64,000 nucleotides of DNA from an uncultured Oscillospiraceae bacterium (GTDB lineage Bacteria > Bacillota > Clostridia > Oscillospirales > Oscillospiraceae): contig CALWON010000001.1 in assembly GCA_944383165.1 (NCBI GenBank), positions 1 to 64,000 of the forward strand, given 5' to 3'. The notes below the pieces were generated by a model. That model searched no databases and had not been told where the DNA came from. It saw only the letters and a list, made by a program, of their open reading frames with translations. Position 1 is the stretch's first letter. Every line of letters starts with the position of its first letter. The position numbers were made by a program, and so were the translations under genes. Shown here piece after piece: positions 16,740 through 27,300 of the stretch.

Positions 16740-18065
16740 TTAAAGGCGGGCTTCCAATTTTGCTTTTTGTTCCTCATAGCCTGGTTTGCCAAGCAGGGCA
16801 TACATATTTACTTTATATGCCTCTACACCTGGCTGGTTAAATGGATTGACCCCCAAAAGGTAGCCAGAGAGACCACAGACATACTCAAAGAAGTAAATGA
16901 GGTAGCCGGCAGACAGGGCAGAAATCTGAGGCATTTGGATCAGTACATTGGGAACGCCACCATCTACATGGGCAAGAATGACTGCCTTCAGGGCTTGTTC
17001 TGCCACAAAGGACAGGTTCTTGCCAGAGAGGAAGTTCAGCCCATCTACATTGGCAGGGTCATTTGGAATCTGGAAGGTGCCCTGAGGAGCAAACTGTACC
17101 ACAGTTTCAAACATGATACGCTCGCCTTCCTGAATATACTGTCCCATAGAATGCAGGTCAGCGGTAAACTCTACGCTGGCAGGGAAGATGCCCTTGCCAT
17201 CCTTGCCTTCACTCTCACCATAGAGCTGTTTCCACCACTCGGAGAAGAAGCGGAAGCAAGGCTCATAGCAAGCCAGCAATTCAATCTTTTTTCCACTCTC
17301 ATAAAGTGCATGACGGGCTGCTGCATACTGCCAGGCGGGATTGTCCAAACTGGGGACAGCTAGTGCAGTCATAGCCTGTGCAGCACCATCCATCAATGCC
17401 TGGATGTCAATACCAGCCACAGCGATGGGCAACAGACCAACAGCAGTCAGAACAGAGTAGCGACCACCCACATCATCTGGCACCACAAATTCCTCATAGC
17501 CTTCGGTATCTGCAAGCCCTTTCAGAGCACCACGAGCCTTATCTGTGGTGGCATAGATGCGTTCCTTTGCGCCTTCTTTTCCATATTTCTCTTCCAGCAT
17601 GGTTTTAAAAATACGGAATGCGACAGCAGGCTCTGTGGTAGTGCCAGATTTGGAAATGACATTGACAGAGAAATCACGGTCCCCAATGAGTGCAATGGTC
17701 TCCAAAAGAGCATCTGTGGACAGTCCATTGCCTGCATACAAAATGTCAGGGGTATCTTTCTTTTTCAGGTTGTAGTTGGGAGAAGCCAGCAGGTCAATGA
17801 CTGCCCGAGCTCCCAGATAAGAACCGCCAATACCAATGACCACAAGTACCTGAGACTGTTGCTGAATTTTTTTGGCAGCAGCCTGAATGCGTGCAAATTC
17901 CTCTTTGTCATAATCACGAGGCAGAGAAACCCAGCCTGTAAAATCACCACCTGGTCCATTGTGATGAGCCAGCATGGAAGCGGCTTCTGTCAGACGGGCT
18001 TCACGAGTGGTAAGGTAGTCAGCGGGAATAAAATCAGTTACTTTGGATAAATCAAGGGTAAGCAT
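16740..18065 (-). CDS. pgi: Glucose-6-phosphate isomerase
   Basis: 441 residues from ATG 18065 ([20 protein letters not shown]), preceded by GGAGGTC. It interconverts glucose-6-phosphate and fructose-6-phosphate in glycolysis and gluconeogenesis. Signatures seen are [25 protein letters not shown] and the GPI signature [17 protein letters not shown]. The length matches the Firmicutes form. It is monocistronic, with a TATACT -10-like box upstream on the minus strand. Confidence 0.97.
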   Translation of the reverse strand: MLTLDLSKVTDFIPADYLTTREARLTEAASMLAHHNGPGGDFTGWVSLPRDYDKEEFARIQAAAKKIQQQSQVLVVIGIGGSYLGARAVIDLLASPNYNLKKKDTPDILYAGNGLSTDALLETIALIGDRDFSVNVISKSGTTTEPAVAFRIFKTMLEEKYGKEGAKERIYATTDKARGALKGLADTEGYEEFVVPDDVGGRYSVLTAVGLLPIAVAGIDIQALMDGAAQAMTALAVPSLDNPAWQYAAARHALYESGKKIELLACYEPCFRFFSEWWKQLYGESEGKDGKGIFPASVEFTADLHSMGQYIQEGERIMFETVVQFAPQGTFQIPNDPANVDGLNFLSGKNLSFVAEQALKAVILAHVDGGVPNVLIQMPQISALSAGYLIYFFEYVCGLSGYLLGVNPFNQPGVEAYKVNMYALLGKPGYEEQKAKLEARL

Positions 18066-18177
18066 AAAAAGACCTCCTTTGTACAATGAAAATTTACCAC
18101 AGACAGTATAGCACAAATCATGTCTTTTTTCATGGCAGAAATAAGAAATATTAAAAAAAGAAAATACAAGAAAAGGA

Positions 18178-18206
18178 TTGACATATCCTTGTGAATCGGT
18201 TATAAT
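18178..18206 (+). promoter_or_regulatory. Consensus promoter of tRNA-Val
   Basis: A perfect sigma-A promoter: TTGACA (18178-18183), 17-base spacer, TATAAT (18201-18206), ending 14 bases before the tRNA. Confidence 0.93.
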
Positions 18207-18220
18207 AACCTACGTTGTTC

Positions 18221-18296
18221 GGACGATTAGCTCAGCTGGTAGAGCATCCGCTTGACGTGCGGGAGGTCACAGGTTCAAGTCCTGTATCGTCCACCA
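18221..18296 (+). tRNA. tRNA-Val (anticodon GAC)
   Basis: 76 bases with acceptor arms GGACGAT and ATCGTCC and anticodon loop TTGACGT, giving GAC. CCA is encoded. Confidence 0.96.
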
Positions 18297-18301
18297 GATA
18301 G

Positions 18302-18337
18302 AACCCCCTGGGACCATTAGGTTTCAGGGGGTTTTTT
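18302..18337 (+). terminator. Terminator after tRNA-Val
   Basis: AACCCCCTG (18302-18310) pairs with CAGGGGGTT (18325-18333), followed by TTTT. It sits five bases after the tRNA. Confidence 0.92.
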
Positions 18338-19949
18338 GTATGCTCTTGCTTTTCAACTGGGCAAGGGCTACAATAGGGGACAGGGGTATAGAGGTAATGT
18401 GTTGACGGCTAGAGTGATGTTCTGTTTCAGATAAAAAGAGCGGTTAGATAAGAAATAGACGCTCTAAAACCGGTCAACTCAGCCACTATCAAATATGGTC
18501 ACTAGAAAAGGGGAGGAAGAATATGAAGAAGCGACTGTCAAGCTTTATACTGGTTTTGGTGTTGGTCTTGGGCATGATTCCAGCCATAACCTCAGGGGCG
18601 CAGGCATATACCACGCCTGTGATTGGTGCTGCCCATTCTGACCGGGGAAATACATTGAATGTCAATTCTAGCGGCAACTATGAAATTTTTATGGTGGATG
18701 GATATCTGATCCAAATGCAGGATGGCAGTTTGAAAGATGATCGGCACTTGATGGTACGTACATACAGCCCGGATTTTCAGTTCCTGTCTGAAAAAGAGTT
18801 AGAAATTGAGTTGCAGGAACTGGGTGGTGTATTTTTCGGGCAGGATTACAATTTCGTTGTGTTTGGTCAGGATAACTGGGAAGAACGGGATGATGTGGAG
18901 GTGCTGCGGGTTGTCAAATACTAAAAAAACTGGGAGCGATTGGGCGCAGCAGGGCTTTATAGCAATACTGTGACAGATGTCATTGGTCAGTGGGGCAATT
19001 TTGCCTATGCTGAATACAATGGGATGCTGTACATCCATTCTGGACGGTCTACCAATACGCTGTATGATGGAGAGCAACACCAGACTAATATGACCTTCTG
19101 TGTGCGCCAGTCAGATATGGTGGTCACAGATACCCGTCTGGGCATTACACCACTGGGAACTGGATATGTATCCCATAGCCTCACACAAGATATGCTGGTA
19201 GATTCTCAGGGGCGTCTGATTACAGTAGATACTGGAGATGCAACTCCACGGGGAGCCTATCTGTTCCGCTATGACCAACCTGCAGGAGGCAATACATTTT
19301 ATAATGGGAAGGGAGAGGGGGTTACCTTTGCTACATGACCTGGAAAAGGGGGACATGTGACCGAGTACCCCACCAATGCACAGGTGACAGCCCTTGTGGA
19401 AACAGAACAAGGGTATCTGGTAGCCTATATTGACACAGGAAGGGGTTCTCTAGGGGGAACAGGCTATCCATATAGTGCATATTTGACCCTAATCGACAAA
19501 AATGACCTTTCAAAGTATACCACACGCACATTACAAAGTTGGTCTCAGTATGCTCCAGAATGTGCATGGGGTGTTCAGCTTGTTCCCATCAATAGTACAT
19601 CGGGTTATGTACTATGGTATACCACAGCACCAAATGAAAATGGGACCTATCCAGCGGCATCTTCTGAGGATTATCACTATTATTATACCATGTACTCTGC
19701 CGATGGTTCTTTTACAGAACCTGTGGATTTAGGTGTTGTGCCTGGGACCTATACTGGTCCTATTTACCACAATGGAAAACTGGTTTGGGCAGACATTACA
19801 AAGGGAGCAGACAAAATCCGGTTCTGTACGTTAGACTCCGCTGGTGTGAAGGTTTATACAGTGAATGAAAGTGCATCACAACCAGAACCAGATCCAACAC
19901 CTGCACCTGGAGCAACAACTTCTTTTCAGGATGTGCCATCCAGCCATTG

Positions 19950-19978
19950 GTCCTATCCCTATGTGACCCGGGCAGCAG
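19950..19978 (+). repeat. Direct repeat, copy 1 (29 bp)
   Basis: A 29-base stretch (starting GTCCTATCCCTATGTGACCC) occurs here and again at 20012-20040, separated by 33 bases. It lies within the first SLH module of the broken gene. Removing one repeat plus the spacer (62 bases) restores the SLH reading frame. Confidence 0.95.
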
Positions 19979-20011
19979 GGACCCTCCGTTCCTGGCTTCA
20001 CCCAAATTTCA

Positions 20012-20040
20012 GTCCTATCCCTATGTGACCCGGGCAGCAG
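20012..20040 (+). repeat. Direct repeat, copy 2 (29 bp)
   Basis: Identical to 19950-19978. From here on the SLH frame continues correctly into AENGWVTGVGDGKFAPDD. Copy 1 plus the spacer is therefore the probable insertion. Confidence 0.95.
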
Positions 20041-20667
20041 AAAATGGATGGGTCACTGGGGTAGGGGATGGAAAGTTTGCCCCAGATGATACACTGACCT
20101 ATGCTCAATTTTATGCAATGGTTACCCCTATTTTTAGGGCAGATGATCTGGCAGAGTACCAACCAGATGCAGGTGCTCCTTGGTGGCAAAAGTATATGTG
20201 GGTTGGTGGAAAAACACTGATGGCAAATTCCATTTGGGTAGATACACAGCCAGTTATGGGAAAAGAACTCACATTACAGGAGTCCATCAATCAGTGTGCA
20301 GACAAGGCGATTTCCCGTACCGATGCCATTTCCATTATGTGGAGAGTGTTAGGTGAGTGGAAAGCCAATGAAATCATTCCTGGTGTGGATGCAGCACGGG
20401 AAAAACTGCAAGCAGCAGGGGTATCCTTGAATGTAATGGAATGGGATACTGTGCCCGTCTGTTATGCCGCCGGTCTGGTCTCTGGAGACGAGAATGGGAA
20501 TTTGAACCTCAATGGTACCTTAACCCGTGCGGAGGGATGTGTCATGCTATGCAATCTGGTGGACTATGCAAGTAGCCATGGCATTAGTATGGGCAGAAAA
20601 GGAGCCTGAGAGAGGTATGTAAGGTTTCATTTTTGCAGAAGGAGAGAAATATATAAAAAAACGGTTT

Positions 20668-21849
20668 GTGTACCAAATACTTTCCCTCATGTTGTGCCTT
20701 GGATTAGTAGTCCCGGCATCTGCTGCCCATACCACATTTGAAGATGTTTCACCTACACACTGGGCGTATGATGCCGTTGAATTTGTTGTGGATCAAGGGT
20801 TATTCAATGGAACTGGGGCTACAACCTTTTCGCCGGATGCGACCATGACCCGAGCTATGTTAATACAAGTTTTGTACCACTATGCTGGTTCCCCTGCTGT
20901 TTCTGGGACAGTAAGGACAGAAACCACCTTTACAGATGTACCAGATAATGCCTACTATGCCAATGCGTTGGTGTGGGCTTGCCAGAATAAACTCCTGCCC
21001 AACTGGTTTTTGTACGACACATCTTATTATAATGTAGATTCAAAAGAACAGCATGTTTTACATCAGTTCCAACCAGAAAAAGTGATGGTACGCCTTGATT
21101 TTGCCATTATGTTAAACAGATTTATGTCCACAGTACTGAATCAACCACTGAGTTGGGACTTCTATGATTCACTAGAGTTTGATGCTTATAACTGCCCTCT
21201 GGTTGATATGCGGGAGTCAGGAATCAATACAGCATTTATTACAGCATACCCAGAATACAATAGGAGTGCCGATGATACCATTGTGGCTTACTATGCACTG
21301 GTATGGGCATATAAGATGGGAATTATGAGTGGAACCAGTGCCACAACGATGTCTCCTACTTCTGACATCACCCGGGCACAGGTGGCAGTCATGTTGAAAA
21401 GTTTTTCTGAGAACTATGATACAGAACAGAGTCCACAAGTTCCAGAAACCCAACCAGAGGAACCAAACAATCCTGAACCGGTTTCCCCTACACTGGCCAA
21501 TGGAAAAGAAATCAATGACGATAACATCCGGGAAATTATATATGGATTGCAGGGCAGCTATCCAGAAGGTATGCGCTGGACCAATGACAACTATTGTAGT
21601 TCGGATGCTCTCTATCGTGGGGGCTATGGCTGCGAGGGGTTTGGATTAATTTGCAGTGATGCTGTATTTGGAGATCTTCCACTGAGTGGGGAACATTCTG
21701 ATTTTGATGAGATTCGAGTGGGCGATTTGGTTCGTATCAACCATGATACTCACACAGTTGTGGTTTTGGAGAAACATGAGGATAGTATTGTTGTGGTAGA
21801 AGGAAATTTTAACTCATCTATTCATTGGGGAAGAGAAACTACCTATTAG
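20668..21849 (+). CDS. SLH-domain protein with C-terminal NlpC/P60-like domain, damaged at both ends
   Basis: 393 residues are open from GTG 20668. The natural start appears to be codon 20653, which reads ATA instead of ATG, gives IKKRFVYQILSLMLCLGLVV as a signal peptide and has AAGGAG 8 bases upstream. Three SLH modules (FEDVSPTHWAYDAVEF, FTDVPDNAYYANALVW, YALVWAYKMGIMSGTSAT) precede a cysteine-peptidase-like domain with GYGCEGFG, DTHTVVVLE and VVEGNFNSSIHWGR. TAG at 21847 ends the frame, but it would continue in register (SLIDGGFSVRTRYP) to a TAA at 21892, as related proteins do. It may be a decaying gene. Confidence 0.6.
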   Translation: MYQILSLMLCLGLVVPASAAHTTFEDVSPTHWAYDAVEFVVDQGLFNGTGATTFSPDATMTRAMLIQVLYHYAGSPAVSGTVRTETTFTDVPDNAYYANALVWACQNKLLPNWFLYDTSYYNVDSKEQHVLHQFQPEKVMVRLDFAIMLNRFMSTVLNQPLSWDFYDSLEFDAYNCPLVDMRESGINTAFITAYPEYNRSADDTIVAYYALVWAYKMGIMSGTSATTMSPTSDITRAQVAVMLKSFSENYDTEQSPQVPETQPEEPNNPEPVSPTLANGKEINDDNIREIIYGLQGSYPEGMRWTNDNYCSSDALYRGGYGCEGFGLICSDAVFGDLPLSGEHSDFDEIRVGDLVRINHDTHTVVVLEKHEDSIVVVEGNFNSSIHWGRETTY

Positions 21850-21952
21850 TCTTTGATAGATGGAGGGTTCTCTGTGCGCACACGTTATCCATAAAAGGGT
21901 TTTGCCATTTAAAACACCCATAAGGATATAAAATAGAAGGAACATACATAAA

Positions 21953-21997
21953 AAATCCCAGCAAAAAGGATGAAACCATCACTTTTTGCTGGGATTT
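21953..21997. terminator. Bidirectional terminator between SLH gene and chemoreceptor
   Basis: AAATCCCAGCAAAAAG (21953-21968) pairs with CTTTTTGCTGGGATTT (21982-21997), a perfect 16-bp stem with A/T-rich ends. It serves both converging genes. Confidence 0.88.
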
Positions 21998-22032
21998 CTT
22001 TCATAATTTGTAGAGGGCTGTTAGGTTCTATT

Positions 22033-24108
22033 TTATTTTTGATTTAATTGGAATTTACCAATGAGATCACGAAGGTTTTGTGCCTTTCTGGATAATTCCT
22101 GGCTGGTGGCATCCGTCTCCTCAGAAGCGGCAGAGTTTGTTTGAACCACAGAAGCAACCTGTTCCACACCAATGTTAATCTGGGAGATGGATTGAGACTG
22201 TTTCATGGAAGAGGATGCAATCTCTTGAATCAATTTGGAAGTATCTTGGCTGAAAGATACAATTTCCTTCAAACTATCTGCGGTTTCATTTGCAATTTTT
22301 CGTCCCTGTTCCACTGCTTTAGAAGATTTTTCAATCAACAGGGATGTGTGATGGGCAGCTTCCGCAGATCTCTGTGCCAAAGTGCGTACCTCATCTGCAA
22401 CAACAGCAAAGCCCTTGCCAGCTGTGCCGGCTCTGGCAGCTTCGATGGCTGCATTGAGGGCAAGAATATTGGTCTGGAAAGCGATGTCATCAATGGTTTT
22501 AATAATCTGATTGATTTCAATGGAGCTTTGAGAAATTTCTTCCATTGCCTCTACCATTGACTGCATCTGGGCATCACCTTCCATAATTTTGGATTCTGAG
22601 GTGGTAGCAATGGACTGTGCATGTTCTGCATGTGAGGCGGTTTTTTGGACATGTTCAGAGATCTCGCTGATAGATGCAGAGAGTTCCTGTAGGGTGGATG
22701 CCTGTAATGTGCTGCCGGATGCAAGGGAATGGGCACTTTCAGAGAGGACTTGGGAACTGGCGTTTACATCTTCTGCCACATCTTGGATTTTATACAGCGT
22801 TTGGCTGAGTGTTTGGCGGATGGCAAAAAGAGCCTGCTTAATTTTGGAAAATTCCCCTACATAGTCCTGTTTTAAATAGAAGTTCAAATTCCCATCAGCA
22901 ATTTTGTTCAGGGCATTTGTGATTTCTGCAATATAGGTGATGTAAGAGTTTAAACGGACTACCGTGTGAGAAAGGGCGGTTGCCACCTCACCAGTTTCCC
23001 CTTTGGTATCGCAACGAATCTCCACATCTAATTTACCATTGGCAATTTGTTCTGCACAACGCGCCAGGGTTTTCAGAGGGTGTACAATGCGGAGTGCAAC
23101 CACAACTGCAATGGCAATGGAAATGATTCCAACAATCAGGGAAAAAAGAGCAGTGGAAGAGATAATGGAGGTGGTGCTAGAAAAGGCAGCAGACTTTAGC
23201 TGTACTGTAATCACACCCCAGGGGTCCGAAGAACCGGGAATCTCAATGGGCTGATAGGCATAAATGGCATCTTCACCGGTTTCTGTCTTTAATTCCACGG
23301 TTCCGGTGTTACCCTGTAACAGCGCATCTGTCATAGCCTGAAAGCCGTCTGGTAAAGAAATAGGGACTTCCTCTGTGGTCTCATTTCCAGAGGAATCTTT
23401 GGTAGACAGTGTTTTGGTTGCTGTCTTATAATTATAGAGCTGGGCTACATAGTCCTGATTTGGGTGGGCAATGAGATTCCCTTCCCCATCTACCAAAATA
23501 GAGTAGATATCATCAGTATTGTAAGTATCAATGAGTTCCTGCAACTTCCCAAGGTTCAGGTCAGCAGCCAGCATACTGGTCATGGCACCAGAAGCATTAT
23601 AGACAGGAAATACAATTGTAGTCACCGGTTCGCCTGTAGTTATGGTATAATAGGACTTGGAAACATAGGGTTCCCGCAGTTCCATTTCACGGACAAACCA
23701 CCAACGGTCAGCCCGGTTGCCCAAGGTGCCAGAGCTGCGGGCAGTTTGATTGCCATCTAGGTTTTGTTGGTAGAGTACAGAAAAAGAGGGGTTGTTTTCC
23801 ACTGTTTTGACCAAAATGTTGCGTTGCATGGTTGGGTCAAGAGAGGTAATGTCATAGCTAGAGGATACACTTTCCACTACAGAGTAAGCAGTCTGAATGT
23901 AGGCGGTTACTTGGCTGGAAATACTTTGGGTGCGTTCTTTGATGCTTTCATAGGCATCGGTTTTACCAAGAGAAAACGAGATCTGTGAGCTGAGGAGACA
24001 GGAAATAAGAAGAGGGATCATAGAAATGCAGACAGAAAGTGCAATGATCCGAAAGTGGATGCTATGCGTGGGGCAGTTGAAGTGTAATGTGTGTTTTTTC
24101 TTTGACAT
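22033..24108 (-). CDS. Methyl-accepting chemotaxis protein, dCache type
   Basis: 691 residues. TM1 (about 22-45, [19 protein letters not shown]) and TM2 (about 310-335, [20 protein letters not shown]) flank a large extracellular dCache sensor domain ([40 protein letters not shown]). A HAMP domain follows, then the coiled-coil signalling domain with the hairpin tip [20 protein letters not shown]. Small organic ligands such as amino acids are usual for dCache. No che or flagellar genes are in the window. The gene stands alone. Confidence 0.95.
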   Translation of the reverse strand: MSKKKHTLHFNCPTHSIHFRIIALSVCISMIPLLISCLLSSQISFSLGKTDAYESIKERTQSISSQVTAYIQTAYSVVESVSSSYDITSLDPTMQRNILVKTVENNPSFSVLYQQNLDGNQTARSSGTLGNRADRWWFVREMELREPYVSKSYYTITTGEPVTTIVFPVYNASGAMTSMLAADLNLGKLQELIDTYNTDDIYSILVDGEGNLIAHPNQDYVAQLYNYKTATKTLSTKDSSGNETTEEVPISLPDGFQAMTDALLQGNTGTVELKTETGEDAIYAYQPIEIPGSSDPWGVITVQLKSAAFSSTTSIISSTALFSLIVGIISIAIAVVVALRIVHPLKTLARCAEQIANGKLDVEIRCDTKGETGEVATALSHTVVRLNSYITYIAEITNALNKIADGNLNFYLKQDYVGEFSKIKQALFAIRQTLSQTLYKIQDVAEDVNASSQVLSESAHSLASGSTLQASTLQELSASISEISEHVQKTASHAEHAQSIATTSESKIMEGDAQMQSMVEAMEEISQSSIEINQIIKTIDDIAFQTNILALNAAIEAARAGTAGKGFAVVADEVRTLAQRSAEAAHHTSLLIEKSSKAVEQGRKIANETADSLKEIVSFSQDTSKLIQEIASSSMKQSQSISQINIGVEQVASVVQTNSAASEETDATSQELSRKAQNLRDLIGKFQLNQK

Positions 24109-24314
24109 AGTCGTACTCCTTTGTACCCAACAAAATACAACACAAAATAGAGGCTCAGTATGAACCAGGATGGGCTACCCTGTCATTGTACCATATCATA
24201 GTACAAAATTCACTGCAATTATCAACAAAATTTTCATTTATCACACATTCTGGAATGCAATGGAACATATGAGATTATGTGTAAAATCGAATTGAGAATG
24301 AGAGGCGAGAGGTT

Positions 24315-27300
24315 ATGCAAGAAAGACAAGTGCAGCGTTTGACCCTTATGGTAGCAGAAAGAATGGAGCAGGAACAGCTATCCTGTGCCTCTACCAGACG
24401 GGAAGCAATGGAGTTATTGCGTACACCGGGCTGGATGGAAGAATTAAGTGCCCTGCTGCCTTTGCGCAGACGGTTGGAATGTGGTGAGGTGTTGGGGGTT
24501 TGTGCCCCTATTTTAGCAAAACTAGCACCAGTACCAGAGGATGGTTGGCTCTCCTTTTGTTACCGGTATGTACGCTCTATTTTATACCCCCAAGGCGGAT
24601 TTGCCCCTGATGCGGAGGAGTATGAGGTAGGGGCAAAGTTTTTTCTCCTTGTATTGCAGGTACTGCTGGACTATGAGAGGACGGTATTGCCCTTTGACCC
24701 TTTGATGGATTTGGCGTTTCTCACAGAAGAGGAGTACCGGGGATGCGAATTGGAGGGGGAGTACCGCCAATTATTATACTATTACCGGAAAGAGTATGTA
24801 TATGAATTGATGAGATTGGGGCAGGAAGTGACCCCATTCCGTACACTGGGGCATATTGGTGGGGTACACCATATTGCCATGACAATGGCACGGGGGTTAC
24901 AGGCGGCTGGTGTAGAAATTGACCTATCTCTCATATCAGGAGCTGCAGCAGCCCATGATATTGGAAAATATGGGTGTAGACCAGGGGAGAGGGTGCCTTA
25001 TCTCCACTACTACTACACAGACCAGTGGTTGCTGGAACGTGGGATGGAGGGCATTAGCCATATTGCAGCCAACCATTCTACATGGGATTTGGAGTTGGAA
25101 TCCCTATCTGTAGAATCCCTGTGCCTGATCTATGCAGATTTCCGTTCTAAACAGGACCGGGACGAAAATGGAAATGAAATTACTGTGTTATACCCACTGG
25201 ATGAGTCCTTTCAGGTGATTCTGTCAAAATTGGATCATGTAGATGCCAGCAAACGGCGCAGGTATGAACTTGTGTATGGAAAACTACACGATTTTGAGGA
25301 CTATATGCGTACACTGGGGGTTGATATTGGGCTGACGGGGCAAATGCAAGAACCCAAAGCACACAAAGACCCTGCACTGATGGGACCAGAGGAGACTGTA
25401 GAGAAACTAACGTTATTATCAGTGGAACATAACTTAAAATTGATGCACCTCCTGTCAAACGAAAGGAAATTTGGAAATATTATTGAGTCTGCCCGTTCCA
25501 CAAAAGACTGGAAACAGCTAAGAGCCTATCTGAATATTTTTGGGGAATATTTTACCTATCTGTCAGTCAAACAAAAGAGGCAAGCATTGGCATTCCTTTA
25601 TGAACTTTTGGTCCACCGTGAGGGAGACATCCGCAGGCAGGCAGCTGCATTGATGGGGCAAATCATTGCACGGTTCCACTTGGTCTATCGGAAAGAGCTG
25701 CCTGTAGACGCACCAGAAGACCCAGCAGAGGCAGTTCCCTTTACGCTATGGGAGCAGTATTTGAATATGATCCTGTATCCCGACCACAAAACAACCCAAC
25801 AACAGAGGGCGCATATCAGTTATACATTGAAACTGGTATTGACTGCACTGCTGGATTATGCAAGACCCAGCGATATTCCCCATTTTTTAGGGGCATTGCT
25901 GCGCTATTATGAAAATGCCTATAATATGGATGCAGATACCGCCTTTACCTTACTGGATGCAGCCAGATATATCCCTTCCAAATACTGTGACGATAGTGTA
26001 CGTGGCACACTGATCGAATTTGCAGCCCAATGGGCAGGGTCAAAGGATTTGAGAATGGAGACGGCTACCCTGCAATTCCTGAGACGGGCAGAACGTTCCC
26101 TATCACGACAGCACCCACAATTGAAGCGGATTGTGGAAATTGCCAAAACCGTGCAACCAAACAGTTTGCCAGTTACGTTTTTACAATACCGTATTTTGAA
26201 ACGGGCTGGGCAAGATGTCAGTAGCCACAAACATATTTTGTACGAACAGGATGTGACCAGTGAAGTTTTTCTGGACAACTTAAAAACGGCAACCCCATGG
26301 ATTGTGAAATCCGTGGGTGTGGAATTACTGCAAGACCAAATAGAACATGGAATGATGGAGCATATTCTGCATATCTGTACACACTACTCCAATTTGATTA
26401 AGGTTTCAGAACGGGTTGTAGTGCGACATGATGCAGGTGCTGCACTGGTGCGGATTTTGCCGCTTTTACGCCGTGACCAGCGCAATGAAGTGGTTGTGGA
26501 GCTTGGAAAAGGACTGGAGATGGGGCAATATTCCATCTCAAAGTACATCCCTGAGTATTTGGGACAGGCTGCCCTCTTTTTACATCCCAGTGAATTGGAT
26601 GAACAGGTGTTGTGGCTGAAAACGCTGTTAGGTTCCCCAAATGATTCTGCGGTTTCTGGTGCACTCAATACCATAGGCGTTCTGTTGCAGTACTACCCCA
26701 CCTACCGTACACGATTCACCCAGTCAGAACTTTCCTACGAAAACCGTCGACAGGATTTGCTGGGACTGCTTTTGCAGGGGCTTGCCCACTATCGCACCCC
26801 AGTACGACAAGAGGCTCTGCTGGTGGTTGGAAAATTGCTTTTTGAAAGCCGAATCCTTCCTATGGAAGAAAAAGCACATATTTTTAGATTAAGCTACCAT
26901 AAACTGCTCTTTTTAATTCAGGAATCTGGGAACCACGCTGATGATCTCACCTTTTTTTATCGTGCCTCTGCACTGGCATACATCAACCGCTTTATTTCCC
27001 TTTGGCGGCTGGATCATGGAACCTTTGCCCTGTCAGCTCCCCGGAAAATTGCATTTTTTCCCGGTACCTTTGACCCCTTTACCCTGTCTCATAAGGGCAT
27101 TGTGTGTGCCATCCGGGATTTGGGATTTGAGGTCTACCTTGCCATAGATGAATTTTCTTGGTCGAAAAAAGCCCAGCCGCATTTGATCCGCAGACAGATT
27201 GTAAACCTGTCTGTAGCAGGGGATTTTCACGTCCACCTGTTTCCAGACGATATCCCTGTGAATATTGCAAACCCAAGTGACCTGAAGCGATTACAGGAGC

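Larger units (their letters stand above)
18523..20609 (+). pseudogene. Broken secreted S-layer-homology protein
   Basis: One reading frame starts with a clear signal peptide (MKKRLSSFILVLVLVLGMIP...GAQA). It then carries beta-rich repeats of propeller type (LVDSQGRLITVDTGDATPRG, YHNGKLVWADITKGADKIRF), a Pro/Glu linker and SLH modules (FQDVPSSHWSYPYVTRAAENG and a second one). It is interrupted by TAA at 18922-18924 and TGA at 19336-19338. A 62-base insertion at about 19950-20012 then shifts the frame. The protein sequence is coherent on both sides of each lesion, so inactivation looks recent. The intact product would be an extracellular wall-bound protein of about 670 residues. Confidence 0.85.

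Noticed and set aside
18922-19338. Stop-codon read-through or selenocysteine in the SLH gene
   Set aside because: The two in-frame stops are TAA and TGA, there is no SECIS-like stem after the TGA, and a frameshift follows, so simple decay is more likely.
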